Assembly (NCBI RefSeq): GCF_001412595.2
Contig: NZ_CP012640.2
Coordinates: forward strand, 620,001-684,000
Direction: 5' to 3'
From: Massilia sp. WG5
GTDB taxonomy: Bacteria > Pseudomonadota > Gammaproteobacteria > Burkholderiales > Burkholderiaceae_D
DNA: 64,000 nucleotides
Shown: piece by piece, positions 54,677-63,719 of the stretch
Position numbering within the stretch: the first letter of the stretch is position 1
How the letters are laid out: every line of letters begins with the position of its first letter
Made by a program: the position numbers and the translations under genes
Notes under the pieces: model-generated
Database searches by the model: none
What the model saw: only the letters and a program-made list of their open reading frames with translations
What the model was told of the DNA's origin: nothing

Positions 54677-55147
54677 ATGCCAAGCAACCAAGAGTACAAG
54701 GGTAAAGGCATGAAAGGCCGCAACTATGACGAAATGAGCGGCGTCGGCACCAGCAGCGCCGGCAAGAACGGCGCTACCGGGAACCTCAACGACGGTGGCC
54801 GCGACGGCGGTGTCGGCGCCCCCGACCTGTCCGACTCCGGCAACCTGCAATCGGCCAAGGCCGGCCAGCCTGGCGGCACGCCCGCCCAGGGGGATTCATG
54901 GCGCGGCCAGGCCAACCAGCAAGGAGGTGGGATGAACCAGCAATCCGGAAACCAGCAAAACCAGCAAAACCAGCAAAGCGGCAATCTCGGCAACCAGCAA
55001 CAGGGAGGCAAGCAGCAACCTGGGCAGAAGCAAAGCGGCAACCTGGGCAACAAGCAGAGCGGCCAGCAGGGCAGCCAGCAGCAAGGGCAGCGCCAATCGG
55101 GCCAGGGCAGGCTGAGCCAGGACGATTCCTCGGACGATCAGCTGTAA
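54677..55147 (+). CDS. low-complexity Gln/Gly/Asn/Ser-rich hydrophilic protein
   Basis: A 156-residue protein with almost no hydrophobic residues. From residue ~75 it is a run of QQ, NQQ, GNLG and SGQ motifs, with a GNLGN-Q-type phrase recurring, and it ends in acidic DDSSDDQL. It is predicted intrinsically disordered, with no signal peptide or domain. An AAGGAG-like site is weak, but codon use is coding-like and the frame is clean. It may be a stress/desiccation-type hydrophilin, but that is only an analogy. Confidence 0.7.
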   Translation: MPSNQEYKGKGMKGRNYDEMSGVGTSSAGKNGATGNLNDGGRDGGVGAPDLSDSGNLQSAKAGQPGGTPAQGDSWRGQANQQGGGMNQQSGNQQNQQNQQSGNLGNQQQGGKQQPGQKQSGNLGNKQSGQQGSQQQGQRQSGQGRLSQDDSSDDQL

Positions 55148-55364
55148 TCATTACCCAAACCAATGCGGCGGGCGCTTGCCCGCCGTGCTCCACCTTTTTT
55201 CATCCAGACAATCTTCCGTTGCGCAAATGCCGCAAAGATTTTGGACGGCGTAAATATTGCTATACGGAATGATATACTCGCCGGCAAACCGTATCCATCC
55301 CGCATAGCTTCCCGCAATCAGGCACGCGCTGCCCACGCCGGGCCACTCCGACCACGAGCACACC
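55148..55364. promoter_or_regulatory. intergenic region with hairpin and promoter for the PAS-GGDEF-EAL gene
   Basis: These 217 bases contain a hairpin (CGGCGGGC 55166-55173 with GCCCGCCG 55178-55185) followed ten bases later by a T-run, a probable terminator of the preceding gene. An AT-richer stretch (55240-55285) may hold the next promoter. Confidence 0.5.
55166..55201 (+). terminator. probable terminator of the Gln/Gly-rich gene
   Basis: A perfect 8-bp GC stem with a GCTT loop, then a T-tract offset by about 10 bases. The offset makes it weaker than a canonical terminator. Confidence 0.5.
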
Positions 55365-58139
55365 ATGAACGCGCCGGCCCCGATTTCCCTCGCAGACGAT
55401 TCCCGCGCCCACATCGACAACGCTTTCGAGCTGATGATCCTGCTCGACCGGGACGGCCGGCTGCTGTGCGCCAACGCCGCCGCCGCGGAAATCCTCGGCT
55501 ACCACCCGGCCGAGCTGCTGGCCCGGCCCTGCCGCGAGCTGGTGCTGGATGAAGACCGCGCCGCCTTCGACGCCCTGTGGGAGGCGGCCTGCACCGGCAT
55601 GCCCTGCCGCGACCGCGAGCTGCGCTGGCGCCGGCGCGACGGCCGCACCGTGTACCTGGCGCTGTCGGTGCGCTGGTCCGCCACCAGGCAGGTCGGCTAT
55701 GCCAGCGCCCGCGACGTCACCGAATTCCGGGCCGCCCAGGAAGAGCTGCAGCGCTCGCGCGAGCGCATGAACGCCATGCTGGAGAGCATCGGCGACGCTT
55801 TCTTCGCCGTCGACCGCGACTGGCGCATCATCTACGCCAACGGCAAGGCCACCACCTTCGTCAACGTCGAGCTCAAGTACGCCATCGGCCGGCCGCTGCT
55901 CGAGGTGGCGCCGGCCCTCGACGGCACTCTCTTCCTCGAGCAGTACCGCGAGGCGATGGCGAGCGGCCAGCCGACCCTTACCGAAGCCTTGTGGACGCCG
56001 AACGGCGCCTGGATCGAGGCGCGCGCGTATCCGACCCCGGACGGCCTCTCGGTCTACTTCCACGACATCACCGAGAAGCGCCTTGCCGAAGAAGCGGTCC
56101 GCAAGAGCGAACAGCGTTTCCGCAGCCTGTTCCAGCAGGCCGGCGACAGCATCGTCATCTCCGACCGCGAGCTGCGCATCGTCGCCGCCAACGGCCGCGC
56201 CTGCGCGCACTTCGGCTATACCGAGGACGAGATGCTGGGCCTGTCGGCAGGCGACATCGACAGCAGCTTCCACTATGGCAGGTCGCTGCTGGAAAGCCTG
56301 CGCCAGGGCCAGACCCACCTGCTGCGCATCACCAAGCGCCGCAAGGACGGCAGCACCTTCCCGGCCGAGGTCCACGTCTCGCGCTTCGAGGACGGCGGCC
56401 AGGAATTCTTCCAGGCGATCATCCGCGACCTGACCGAGCGCGAGCAGGCCGAGCGCCAGCTGCGCGAGAGCGAACAGCGCTTCCGCGAAGTGATCGAGAT
56501 GACGCCGGCCGGCTACGTGCTGGCCAGCGCCGACGGTCGCATCCTCGACGTCAACCCGGCCCTGTGCGCGCTCTCGGGCCACACCCGCGAGACGCTGCTT
56601 GGTACCGGCCTAGCGCACCTGTTCACGGTGTTCCCGTGGGACGGGCTGGAGTCCGACCGGTCCGGCCATGCCGCCGTGAAGGGCGCCGAGGCGGTGCTGC
56701 GGCATGCCGAAGGCCATCTGCTGCACGTGCTGCTGAACGGCAGCGCGCACTGCGATGCCGACGGCAGGCTCGAATCCGTCACCGGCCTGCTGACCGACAT
56801 CACCGACCGCAAGCAGGCCGAGCACCGCCTGCAGGAACTGGCGACCCACGACACCCTCACCGGCCTGCCGAACCGCGCCCTGCTGCACGAGCGGCTTCAG
56901 CGCATGCTCGAGGCCTGTGCGCCGGGTAACGGCGTGGCCGTGATGTTCCTGGACCTGGACCGCTTCAAGGAGATCAACGACTCCTTCGGCCACGAGCACG
57001 GCGACGTGCTGCTGTGCGAGGTGGCGGCGCGCCTGCGCAAGGTGCTGCGTCCGGCCGACGTGGTGGCGCGCCTGGGCGGCGACGAGTTCGTGGTGGCGGC
57101 CGAATGCCGGGCCGGCGCCGATGGCGGCGCCTGCGCGGCGGCCGCAATCGCCGCCAAGCTGCTCGAGGTGCTGACCCTGCCGGTGACGGTCGGGGCCCAG
57201 GACGTGGTGGTCGGCGCCTCGATCGGGATCAGCATGTACCCGCGCGACGCGGGCACGCGCGAGCTGCTGTTCCAGACCGCGGACACGGCGATGTATCGCG
57301 CCAAGGCCGAGGGCCGCAACCGCTACCGCTTCTTCGAGGCCGAGATGACGGTGGCGGCGCGGGCCCGCATGGCGCTGGAACAGTCGCTGCGGCCGGCGCT
57401 GGCGCGCGAGGAATTCGAGCTGCACTACCAGCCGCGCGTGGACCTGCGCAGCATGGAGGTGGTCGGCATGGAGGCCCTGATCCGCTGGCGCCATCCGCAA
57501 CAGGGAATGGTGCCGCCCCAGCAGTTCATCGGCATCGCCGAAGAAACGGGCCTGATCGTGCCGATCGGGCGCTGGGTGCTGCGCGAGGCCTGCCGCCAGA
57601 CCCGCCGCCTGGTCGACGAATGCGGGCGGGCGGTGCGGGTCTCGGTCAACGTCTCCGCGCGCCAGCTGGCCCAGCAGGGCTTCGTGGCCGAAGTGCGCGA
57701 GGCGCTCGACAGCGCCGGGCTGGCGCCGTCCGCGCTGGAGCTGGAGCTGACCGAGAGCGCCCTGATCGAGGACCTCGAACGCACCGCCGCCATGCTCGGC
57801 GAGCTGCAGGCGCTGGGCGTGAAACTGGCCGTCGACGACTTCGGCACCGGCTACTCGGGCCTGGCCTACCTGCGCCGCCTGCCGATCGACGTGCTGAAGC
57901 TGGACCGCTCCTTCGTGCTGCAGGACGACGGCCGCATCAGCGCCTTCGATTTCGTGAAAGCCTTCGTCGACATGGCGCACGCACTGCAGATGTCGGTGGT
58001 GGCGGAAGGCGTGGAGACCGCCGAGGTGCTGGACTTCCTGCGCGCCGCCTCCTGCGACGAAGCGCAGGGTTATCTGCTGGGCCGGCCGCTGCCGCTGGCC
58101 GAACTGCGCGCCCTGTTCGGGGCTCAAATTAAAGCGTAA
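55365..58139 (+). CDS. four-PAS GGDEF-EAL cyclic-di-GMP signalling protein
   Basis: The 924-residue soluble protein has four PAS-type domains (~15-125, 130-235, 245-370, 375-490), GGDEF (571-575) and EAL (703-705, with ELTES and DDFGTGYSG). An RPAD inhibitory site stands exactly five residues before GGDEF, so feedback inhibition by c-di-GMP is likely. Both catalytic motifs are intact. No haem or flavin ligand in the PAS domains could be assigned by eye. The last codons and stop lie in the left arm of a 103-bp inverted repeat. Confidence 0.93.
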   Translation: MNAPAPISLADDSRAHIDNAFELMILLDRDGRLLCANAAAAEILGYHPAELLARPCRELVLDEDRAAFDALWEAACTGMPCRDRELRWRRRDGRTVYLALSVRWSATRQVGYASARDVTEFRAAQEELQRSRERMNAMLESIGDAFFAVDRDWRIIYANGKATTFVNVELKYAIGRPLLEVAPALDGTLFLEQYREAMASGQPTLTEALWTPNGAWIEARAYPTPDGLSVYFHDITEKRLAEEAVRKSEQRFRSLFQQAGDSIVISDRELRIVAANGRACAHFGYTEDEMLGLSAGDIDSSFHYGRSLLESLRQGQTHLLRITKRRKDGSTFPAEVHVSRFEDGGQEFFQAIIRDLTEREQAERQLRESEQRFREVIEMTPAGYVLASADGRILDVNPALCALSGHTRETLLGTGLAHLFTVFPWDGLESDRSGHAAVKGAEAVLRHAEGHLLHVLLNGSAHCDADGRLESVTGLLTDITDRKQAEHRLQELATHDTLTGLPNRALLHERLQRMLEACAPGNGVAVMFLDLDRFKEINDSFGHEHGDVLLCEVAARLRKVLRPADVVARLGGDEFVVAAECRAGADGGACAAAAIAAKLLEVLTLPVTVGAQDVVVGASIGISMYPRDAGTRELLFQTADTAMYRAKAEGRNRYRFFEAEMTVAARARMALEQSLRPALAREEFELHYQPRVDLRSMEVVGMEALIRWRHPQQGMVPPQQFIGIAEETGLIVPIGRWVLREACRQTRRLVDECGRAVRVSVNVSARQLAQQGFVAEVREALDSAGLAPSALELELTESALIEDLERTAAMLGELQALGVKLAVDDFGTGYSGLAYLRRLPIDVLKLDRSFVLQDDGRISAFDFVKAFVDMAHALQMSVVAEGVETAEVLDFLRAASCDEAQGYLLGRPLPLAELRALFGAQIKA

Positions 58140-58230
58140 AAAACTTGCAGGGCAAGGCGCACCGTCGAAGACAGTACGCTAGTACGGCGAGACGGCGCAA
58201 CGCCGCCATGCGAGTTTTTTACGCTTTAAT
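58128..58230. repeat. 103-bp palindromic element with 18-bp perfect terminal inverted repeats
   Basis: The arm ATTAAAGCGTAAAAAACT (58128-58145) is repeated inverted at 58213-58230. Pairing extends about four more base pairs with one G-T. The interior has nested symmetry (GGCG..CGCC, CCGTC..GACGG, GTAC-GCTA-GTAC), so one strand can fold into a long hairpin with A- or T-runs at the base. The stop codon of the plus gene lies in the left arm and that of the minus gene in the right arm. It can act as a bidirectional terminator and has the look of a miniature mobile or REP-like repeat. Confidence 0.9.
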
Positions 58231-59164
58231 CGGCTACCAGCAGCGCCAGCTGGCCGTCCAGCGCCTCGAAGCGCAGCGGCAGCTCCAGCTTGCGGACTTC
58301 GCCGTCGGCCGCGACCTTGATCCGGCGCCGGCCGGACAGCAGGGGCGCGTGCACCGTCATGCTGCGGAAGGCGAAGGCGACCACGTCCTCGGCTTCGCCG
58401 AGCCGCCCCAGCGCGCCGCGCAGCAGCAGGCCCAGCATGCGCCAGCGGCTGACCGGGCGCGGGGCGATCGCCGCCAGCCGCCCTTCCTCGACCGCGTGGT
58501 CGAGCGGCTGCATGCCGACCTGTTCCATCTGCAGGCGGTTGTTCCCGACGAACAGGGTCGGCGTGCGCAGGCGGTGCGCCTTCCCATCCAGCTCGATCGT
58601 GATCCGCAGGTTGCGATGCCGCCCGAGCGCGGTCTTCAGCCCCGACAGGATCGCCACCACGCGGCTGCGTCCGAACTGCTGCTTGTCGTGCTCGCGTTCC
58701 TCGAGCAGGCGCGGGTACAGGCCGACGCTGGCGTTCACCAGGAAGCTGCGCTGGTTGACCATGCCGACCTGGACGCGGCGCACCCGTGCGCGCAGCAGCG
58801 CGCGCACGGCCTCGGCCAGGTCTTCGGGAATGCCGTGGCTACGGCCGAAATAGTTGAAGGTACCCTGCGGCAGTACGCCGAACACGCAGCCGTGGCGCAG
58901 CGCCTCGTGCGCGACCGCGTTGAGGGTGCCGTCGCCGCCGGCCGCCACCAGGATCGCGCCGTCGCGCGCCGCGCGCGCCGCCACCTCGGCGGCGACCTCG
59001 GGCGTTTTCGCGCCTTCGCGCACGATGTCCAGCTCGCAGGCGCGGCCCGCGGACGCCAGGACATCGCGGATGGTGGCGCAGCGCAGCGCGGTATCGGTGC
59101 GGCCCGAGCCGGCGTTCAGTACGACGTAGAACGGCGCATCGGGCCGGGGATCCTGCTTCGCCAT
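58226..59164 (-). CDS. diacylglycerol-kinase-family lipid kinase
   Basis: The 312-residue protein has the DAGK catalytic domain with VVLNAGSGR near the start and GGDGTLN at 76-82 (nucleotide-binding signature), followed by the YegS/BmrU-type C-terminal sandwich. It phosphorylates a lipid such as diacylglycerol or a related alcohol at the membrane. It lacks a signal peptide. Its stop lies in the right arm of the inverted repeat. The lipid substrate cannot be inferred. Confidence 0.9.
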   Translation of the reverse strand: MAKQDPRPDAPFYVVLNAGSGRTDTALRCATIRDVLASAGRACELDIVREGAKTPEVAAEVAARAARDGAILVAAGGDGTLNAVAHEALRHGCVFGVLPQGTFNYFGRSHGIPEDLAEAVRALLRARVRRVQVGMVNQRSFLVNASVGLYPRLLEEREHDKQQFGRSRVVAILSGLKTALGRHRNLRITIELDGKAHRLRTPTLFVGNNRLQMEQVGMQPLDHAVEEGRLAAIAPRPVSRWRMLGLLLRGALGRLGEAEDVVAFAFRSMTVHAPLLSGRRRIKVAADGEVRKLELPLRFEALDGQLALLVAD

Positions 59165-59247
59165 CGCTTCTTCTTCCTCCTGCTGTATCCGTCATGCGAG
59201 GATAGCAGTTCCGGAGGATGGCCCGCGCTGTCTTGCCCGGCGTTTAC

Positions 59248-60375
59248 TTACTTGGTGACGGCGATCTCGGTGCGGTGGCCGCCCTTGAAGGTGTACAGGG
59301 TGATGGTGCCGTCGCGGATGTCACCGTGCTGGTCGAAGGCGATATTCCCGGTCACGCCCTTGTAGCGGATCTTCGCCAGTTCGGGCAGGTATTTCGCGGG
59401 CGCCGGGGAACCGGCCTTGTTCATCGCTTCCGCCAGGATCAGCGTCGCATCGTAGGAATACGGCGCGATGATCTGGACGTCGATCCCGAAGCGCTTGCGG
59501 TAGGCGGCGCGGAAATTGTCCATGCCGGCCTTGCCGGACGCTTCGACGCCGCCCGCTTCGGCGCACACCACCTGGCCGTCGGCCATGGTGCCGCCGGACA
59601 GCTTCTGCATCTCGTCCGAGCAGATGCCGTCGCCGCCCATCATCTTGACGTTCAGGCCGAGCTGCTTCATCTGGCGCAGCATCGGTCCGGCCACGGCGTT
59701 CATGCCGCCGAAGAACACCAGGTCCGGATTGCTGGCGCGGATGCGGGTCAGGATCGCCGAGAAGTCGGTCGCCTTGTCATTCGTGAATTCCTTCGCCACC
59801 ACGTTCATGCCCTGCTGGCGCAGTCCGTTGACGAATTCCTTCACCAGACCCTGCCCGTAGGCAGTGCGGTCGTCGATCACGGCGACCCGCTTGACCGCCA
59901 TGGTCTTGACCGCGTAGCGGCCCAGCGCGCGGCCGAGCTGGATGTCGTTCGCCACCACGCGGAAGGTGGTGTTGAAGCCCTGCAGCGTGTACTGCGGATT
60001 GGTCGACGAGGCCGTGATCTGCGGAATGCCGGCGTCGTAATAGATCTTCGAGGCCGGGATCGTGGTGCCCGAGGTCTCGTGGCCGATCACGCCGTTGACA
60101 TGGGCGTCGGCCAGCTTCTGGGCCGCGGCGGTCGCCTGCTTCGGGTCGCCGCCATCGTCTTCCGGCGCCAGCACCCATTTGACCTTGCGGCCGGCAATGG
60201 TCGCGCCGCGCGCATTCAGGGCCTCGATCGCCATGCGAACACCGTTTTCGCTGTCCTTGCCGAAGTGGGCCACCGGGCCGGTCATGGCGGCGACGTGGCC
60301 GATCCGGACGACTTCCTGGGCCGGCGCCAGGCCGGCGGCGCTCAATGCAGCAAGGGCAAACGCGTACTTCTTCAT
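59248..60375 (-). CDS. branched-chain amino-acid-type ABC periplasmic binding protein (LivK-like)
   Basis: The 375-residue protein has a signal peptide (~1-20, GLAPAQ) and the Leu/Ile/Val-binding fold: VRIGHVAAMTGPVAHFGKD, HETSGTTIPASKIY, ASSTNPQYT. The ATG is behind AGGATGG. It delivers branched-chain amino acids or related ligands to a LivHMGF transporter, which is not in the window; it is therefore an orphan binding protein. It diverges from the MaoC-like gene. Confidence 0.92.
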   Translation of the reverse strand: MKKYAFALAALSAAGLAPAQEVVRIGHVAAMTGPVAHFGKDSENGVRMAIEALNARGATIAGRKVKWVLAPEDDGGDPKQATAAAQKLADAHVNGVIGHETSGTTIPASKIYYDAGIPQITASSTNPQYTLQGFNTTFRVVANDIQLGRALGRYAVKTMAVKRVAVIDDRTAYGQGLVKEFVNGLRQQGMNVVAKEFTNDKATDFSAILTRIRASNPDLVFFGGMNAVAGPMLRQMKQLGLNVKMMGGDGICSDEMQKLSGGTMADGQVVCAEAGGVEASGKAGMDNFRAAYRKRFGIDVQIIAPYSYDATLILAEAMNKAGSPAPAKYLPELAKIRYKGVTGNIAFDQHGDIRDGTITLYTFKGGHRTEIAVTK

Positions 60376-60489
60376 TCCATCCTCATCTAGATAAGTGATT
60401 CTATATAACCAACACATAAGGGTACAGCGGATAAGGCTAACAAACAAGGTTCGTATGGCAACATTTGGCTTTCAGGCAGAATAGCCGTC

Positions 60490-61377
60490 ATGCCAGATCC
60501 TTCGAATCCCCTGCCCTTGCCGCCGATGTCCGCCGCGACCCTGCTGCGCGCCCTGTTCAAGCGGCCCGGCGCCGCCCCTGCCGGCCCGGCGTCGGCGACG
60601 ACCGTCCACCGGCTGGAGCGCCTCGACCCCGGCCACGTGGCGCGCTATCGCGCGGCGCTCGGCTTCACGGGTACGCATGTTCCGCTCACCTACTGCTACC
60701 TGCTGGCCCAGCGCGCCCATCTGGCGACCATGCTGGGCCGGTCATTTCCCTTCCGCCTGGCCGGCGCGATCCATGTCGACAATGCGCTGAACGGCGGCAT
60801 CCAGCCCGACGCCGGCCGGCCGCTCGAGCTGGTGACCGGCGTCCGGATCGCGCCGCCGGGCCACGGCCACTCTGCCGGCGCCGTCCACGCGGTGCTGGAG
60901 ACCCGCGCGACCCAGAAGGGTGTTCTCGTCTTCGCGTGCGCCAGCACCTACCTGGTGGCGCGCGGCGAGCGCGGCGGTCCGCGAGCCGCGCCGCCGCCGG
61001 CGCCGGCCTTGACCGCCCTGGCCAGCTGGCAGCTCGACGCCGCCAGCGGACGCGCCTACGCGGCCCTGTCCGGCGACTGGAATCCTATCCACCTGTGGCC
61101 CTGGTCGGCACGCATGATGGGATTGACGACGCCGATCATCCACGGCATGCACACCCTGGGCCGCGCCTGCGCCGAGCTGGAGCGCGCCGGCGGGCGTCCC
61201 CTGCGCCATCTGGACGGGCGCTTCCGCGCGCCGATCGGGCTTGGCAGCCGGGCCACGCTGGCGGCCGAGCTGGCGGGTGGCCGCTACACCGTCGAGGCAA
61301 ACGGACGGATTACCGTGTCCGGCGGTTTCAGCTTTGATCTAGGTCAAACTACACGGGGTGCATATCGACCATCCTGA
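60490..61377 (+). CDS. MaoC-like (R)-specific enoyl hydratase/dehydratase family protein
   Basis: The 295-residue protein has two hot-dog halves. The second keeps the hydratase motif (Asp196 and His201 in SGDWNPIHL) and TTPIIHGMHTLG; the first is degenerate. It would hydrate enoyl-CoA or a related acyl thioester in the cytoplasm. Its last codons contain the FNR-type box that probably drives the next gene. The start may be the second Met (residue 13). Confidence 0.85.
   Translation: MPDPSNPLPLPPMSAATLLRALFKRPGAAPAGPASATTVHRLERLDPGHVARYRAALGFTGTHVPLTYCYLLAQRAHLATMLGRSFPFRLAGAIHVDNALNGGIQPDAGRPLELVTGVRIAPPGHGHSAGAVHAVLETRATQKGVLVFACASTYLVARGERGGPRAAPPPAPALTALASWQLDAASGRAYAALSGDWNPIHLWPWSARMMGLTTPIIHGMHTLGRACAELERAGGRPLRHLDGRFRAPIGLGSRATLAAELAGGRYTVEANGRITVSGGFSFDLGQTTRGAYRPS
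61334..61347. promoter_or_regulatory. FNR/Anr-type box driving the tandem universal stress genes
   Basis: TTGATCTAGGTCAA matches the FNR/Anr consensus TTGAT-N4-ATCAA at nine of ten defined positions. It lies inside the end of the MaoC-like gene, about 75 bases before the first Usp ATG. That spacing fits a class II site centred near -41 with a start site around 61382. Confidence 0.78.
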
Positions 61378-61415
61378 ATGCGCCCGCAAAGGGCACATCC
61401 AACGGGGGAACGACC

Positions 61416-61853
61416 ATGTACAAGCGCATCCTTATCCCCACCGACGGCACCGACGCCTCGCGGCGCGCGATCCTGGCGGGCGTCGATTTCGCCCGCGAGG
61501 TCGGCGCCGAGGTCGTGGGCCTGACCACCACGCCGCCCTTCCGCGTGCTGAGCACCGACAGCGAGATGCTCGAAGACACGCCCGAACAGTACACCGTCTC
61601 CAGCGAGGCCCGGGCCCGCCGCATCCTGGCCGACGTCGACGCTGCCGCGCGCGAGGCCGGCGTGAGCTGCCGCACCGAGCATGCGGTCGACGACGATCCC
61701 TATGCCGCCATCATCGCGACCGCCCAGCGCCTGGGCTGCGACCTGATCGTGATGGCTTCGCACGGACGCCGCGGCATCAAGGGCCTGCTGCTCGGCAGCG
61801 AAACCCAGAAGGTGCTGGTGCACAGCACGATCCCGGTGCTGGTCCATCGCTGA
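61416..61853 (+). CDS. universal stress protein (UspA family) 1
   Basis: The 145-residue single Usp domain begins MYKRILIPTDGTDAS and has the ATP-binding G-x2-G-x9-G-S signature (GRRGIKGLLLGSET). It is probably an ATP-binding dimer. The FNR box upstream suggests induction under low oxygen. AACGGGGGAACGACC precedes the ATG. The second Usp gene follows after 14 bases. Confidence 0.93.
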   Translation: MYKRILIPTDGTDASRRAILAGVDFAREVGAEVVGLTTTPPFRVLSTDSEMLEDTPEQYTVSSEARARRILADVDAAAREAGVSCRTEHAVDDDPYAAIIATAQRLGCDLIVMASHGRRGIKGLLLGSETQKVLVHSTIPVLVHR

Positions 61854-61867
61854 TCCGCATTGCGACC

Positions 61868-62311
61868 ATGTACCGGCGCATCCTCGTGCCTACCGACGGC
61901 ACCGAACTGTGCAGCCCCGCCCTCGCGACCGCGCTCGAACTGGCGCAGCTGGGCGGCGGGACCATCGTCGGCCTGCATGCCGCCCCGCCCGACCGCCTGG
62001 CGCCGCTCGCCAGCGACGACCCGGTGCGCGCCGCCTGGCTGGCCCAGCGCGAGCAGACCGGGGCCGACGCCCTTGCCTGGATCGCCCGCCGGGCCGGAGA
62101 GGCCGGCGTCCCGTGCGAGACCCTGATGGTTCACCACGAAGAACCAGCCGCGTCCATCATCGAGACGGCGCGCGACCGAGCATGCGACCTGATCGTGATG
62201 GCGTCGCGCGGACGCACGGGCCTGGGGGCGAGCCTGCGTGCACGCCTGCTCGGCAGCGAGACCTGGAAAGTGCTGACCCATTGCACGATCCCGGTGCTGG
62301 TGGTGCGTTAA
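61868..62311 (+). CDS. universal stress protein (UspA family) 2
   Basis: The 147-residue paralogue of the preceding gene begins MYRRILVPTDGTELC and ends LGSETWKVLTHCTIPVLVVR. The ATP-binding loop has an altered GRTGLGASLRARLLGSET spacing (extra residues), so nucleotide binding may differ. It was found in a frame that is open far upstream; the ATG at 61868 is chosen by homology to its neighbour. It is likely co-transcribed with Usp 1. Confidence 0.92.
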   Translation: MYRRILVPTDGTELCSPALATALELAQLGGGTIVGLHAAPPDRLAPLASDDPVRAAWLAQREQTGADALAWIARRAGEAGVPCETLMVHHEEPAASIIETARDRACDLIVMASRGRTGLGASLRARLLGSETWKVLTHCTIPVLVVR

Positions 62312-62418
62312 GAAGCTGTCCAGGGTCCGGGCCGCGCCCGGAAGTTTCTTCCGCGCGAGCGTCGCGGCAGTGACTTGCCGGGGTACAATCTTCACAGCCC
62401 AACAACCACGAGCCGGCT

Positions 62419-63003
62419 GTGATCAAGGATTCAGACCAACACGCACACCTGCGCCGGCTGCTGGGCGCCGTCGCCCTCGGCGACCGCGGCGCGTTCCGCA
62501 CGCTCTACGACGCCACGTCGGCGAAACTGTTCGGCTTCGCGCTGCGTATATTAAGGAAGGACGAGCTCGCCGAAGATGCCGTCCAGGATGCCTTCGTCTC
62601 GATCTGGCACGCGGCGGCGACCTACCAGTCCCACCTGGCCGGTCCGCTGACCTGGATGGCCGCGATCGTGCGCAACAAGGCCCTCGACATTCGCCGCCGC
62701 CAGGACGACCTGCTCGACATCGACGGCGACGAATTCGACGCCGACATGCAGTCGGCGCTGCAGGACCCCGGCCGCGGCCCGCAGGACCGCGCCGAGCTGT
62801 CCGACGAGGCGCGCGCGCTGGCGCATTGCATGGCGGTCCTGGAAGGGAAACAGCGGCAGGCGATCGGGATGGCGTATTTCCACGACCTGTCGCACAGCGA
62901 AGTCGCGCAGCAGCTGGAACTGCCGATCGGCACGGTGAAGACCTGGATCCGCCGCGGCCTCGACAAACTGAAGCACTGCCTCACGAAGCGGGCAACGATA
63001 TGA
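62419..63003 (+). CDS. ECF-family RNA polymerase sigma factor (SigK-like)
   Basis: The 194-residue protein starts with GTG (ATCAAGGATTC follows); no ATG fits. Region 2 is FGFALRILRKDELAEDAVQD and the region 4 helix-turn-helix is HSEVAQQLELPIGTVKTWIRR. It directs RNA polymerase to a small stress regulon. Its stop overlaps the anti-sigma ATG (ATGA), a standard sigma/anti-sigma pairing. The promoter it recognises is unknown. Confidence 0.93.
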   Translation: MIKDSDQHAHLRRLLGAVALGDRGAFRTLYDATSAKLFGFALRILRKDELAEDAVQDAFVSIWHAAATYQSHLAGPLTWMAAIVRNKALDIRRRQDDLLDIDGDEFDADMQSALQDPGRGPQDRAELSDEARALAHCMAVLEGKQRQAIGMAYFHDLSHSEVAQQLELPIGTVKTWIRRGLDKLKHCLTKRATI

Positions 63004-63704
63004 ACATCGCCGACAAACCCGACCTGCGCGACAAACTGGCCGCCGGTTATGCCCTGGGCACCCTGAAAGGCGGCGCGCGCCGCCGCTTCGAAAACTGGAT
63101 CCGCGCCGACGCCCGGGTCCGCGGCGCCGCCGCCGAATGGCAGGAACGGATCGCGCCGCTGGCCGAACTCGGCCCGGCCGTCGCACCGCCGGCGCGGGTA
63201 TGGAGCGCGATCGAGCGCCGGCTGCAGGCGCCGGCCCAGGCCCAGGCCCCTTGGTGGCAGTTCTGGCGCAATCCGGACGCGCGCCCCTGGGGCGGCATCG
63301 CCATCGCCGCCGGTGCGGCGGCGGTCGTGCTGGCCGTGCTGCTGGCGGGACGGCCGGGCGCGCCGGTGCTGCAGCAGGTCGCAACGCTGACCGACGAACA
63401 GGCCCGCACGGCGCTGGTGGTGGCGGCCGACAGCGCCAGCGGCCGGCTCGAAGTGCGCGTGGCGCGCGACCTGCGCGTGCCCGACGACCGCACCCTGCAG
63501 CTGTGGGCCATCGACAAGGCCGGCAAGCCGCGCTCGCTGGGCATCCTGCCCGACAACCGCAGCGCCAGCCTGGCGCTCGACGAACGCGCCGTCGGCGGCG
63601 ACGTGATGCTGCTGGCGGTCAGCCTGGAGCCGCGCGGCGGCTCGCCGAACCCGGCGGCGCCCACCGGGCCGGTGCTGTACAAGGGCGCCTGGGTCCGGCT
63701 GTAG
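63000..63704 (+). CDS. RskA-type anti-sigma factor
   Basis: The 234-residue single-pass membrane protein has an N-terminal cytoplasmic zinc-less anti-sigma segment (KLAAGYALGTLKGGARRRFE), a membrane helix (~98-117) and a periplasmic RskA C-terminal domain (LQLWAIDKAGKPRSLGILP). It would hold the sigma factor at the membrane until released by a periplasmic signal. No HxxxCxxC zinc motif is seen, consistent with the RskA subgroup. Confidence 0.92.
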   Translation: MNIADKPDLRDKLAAGYALGTLKGGARRRFENWIRADARVRGAAAEWQERIAPLAELGPAVAPPARVWSAIERRLQAPAQAQAPWWQFWRNPDARPWGGIAIAAGAAAVVLAVLLAGRPGAPVLQQVATLTDEQARTALVVAADSASGRLEVRVARDLRVPDDRTLQLWAIDKAGKPRSLGILPDNRSASLALDERAVGGDVMLLAVSLEPRGGSPNPAAPTGPVLYKGAWVRL

Positions 63705-63719
63705 CGCTGCCCGCCGAGC

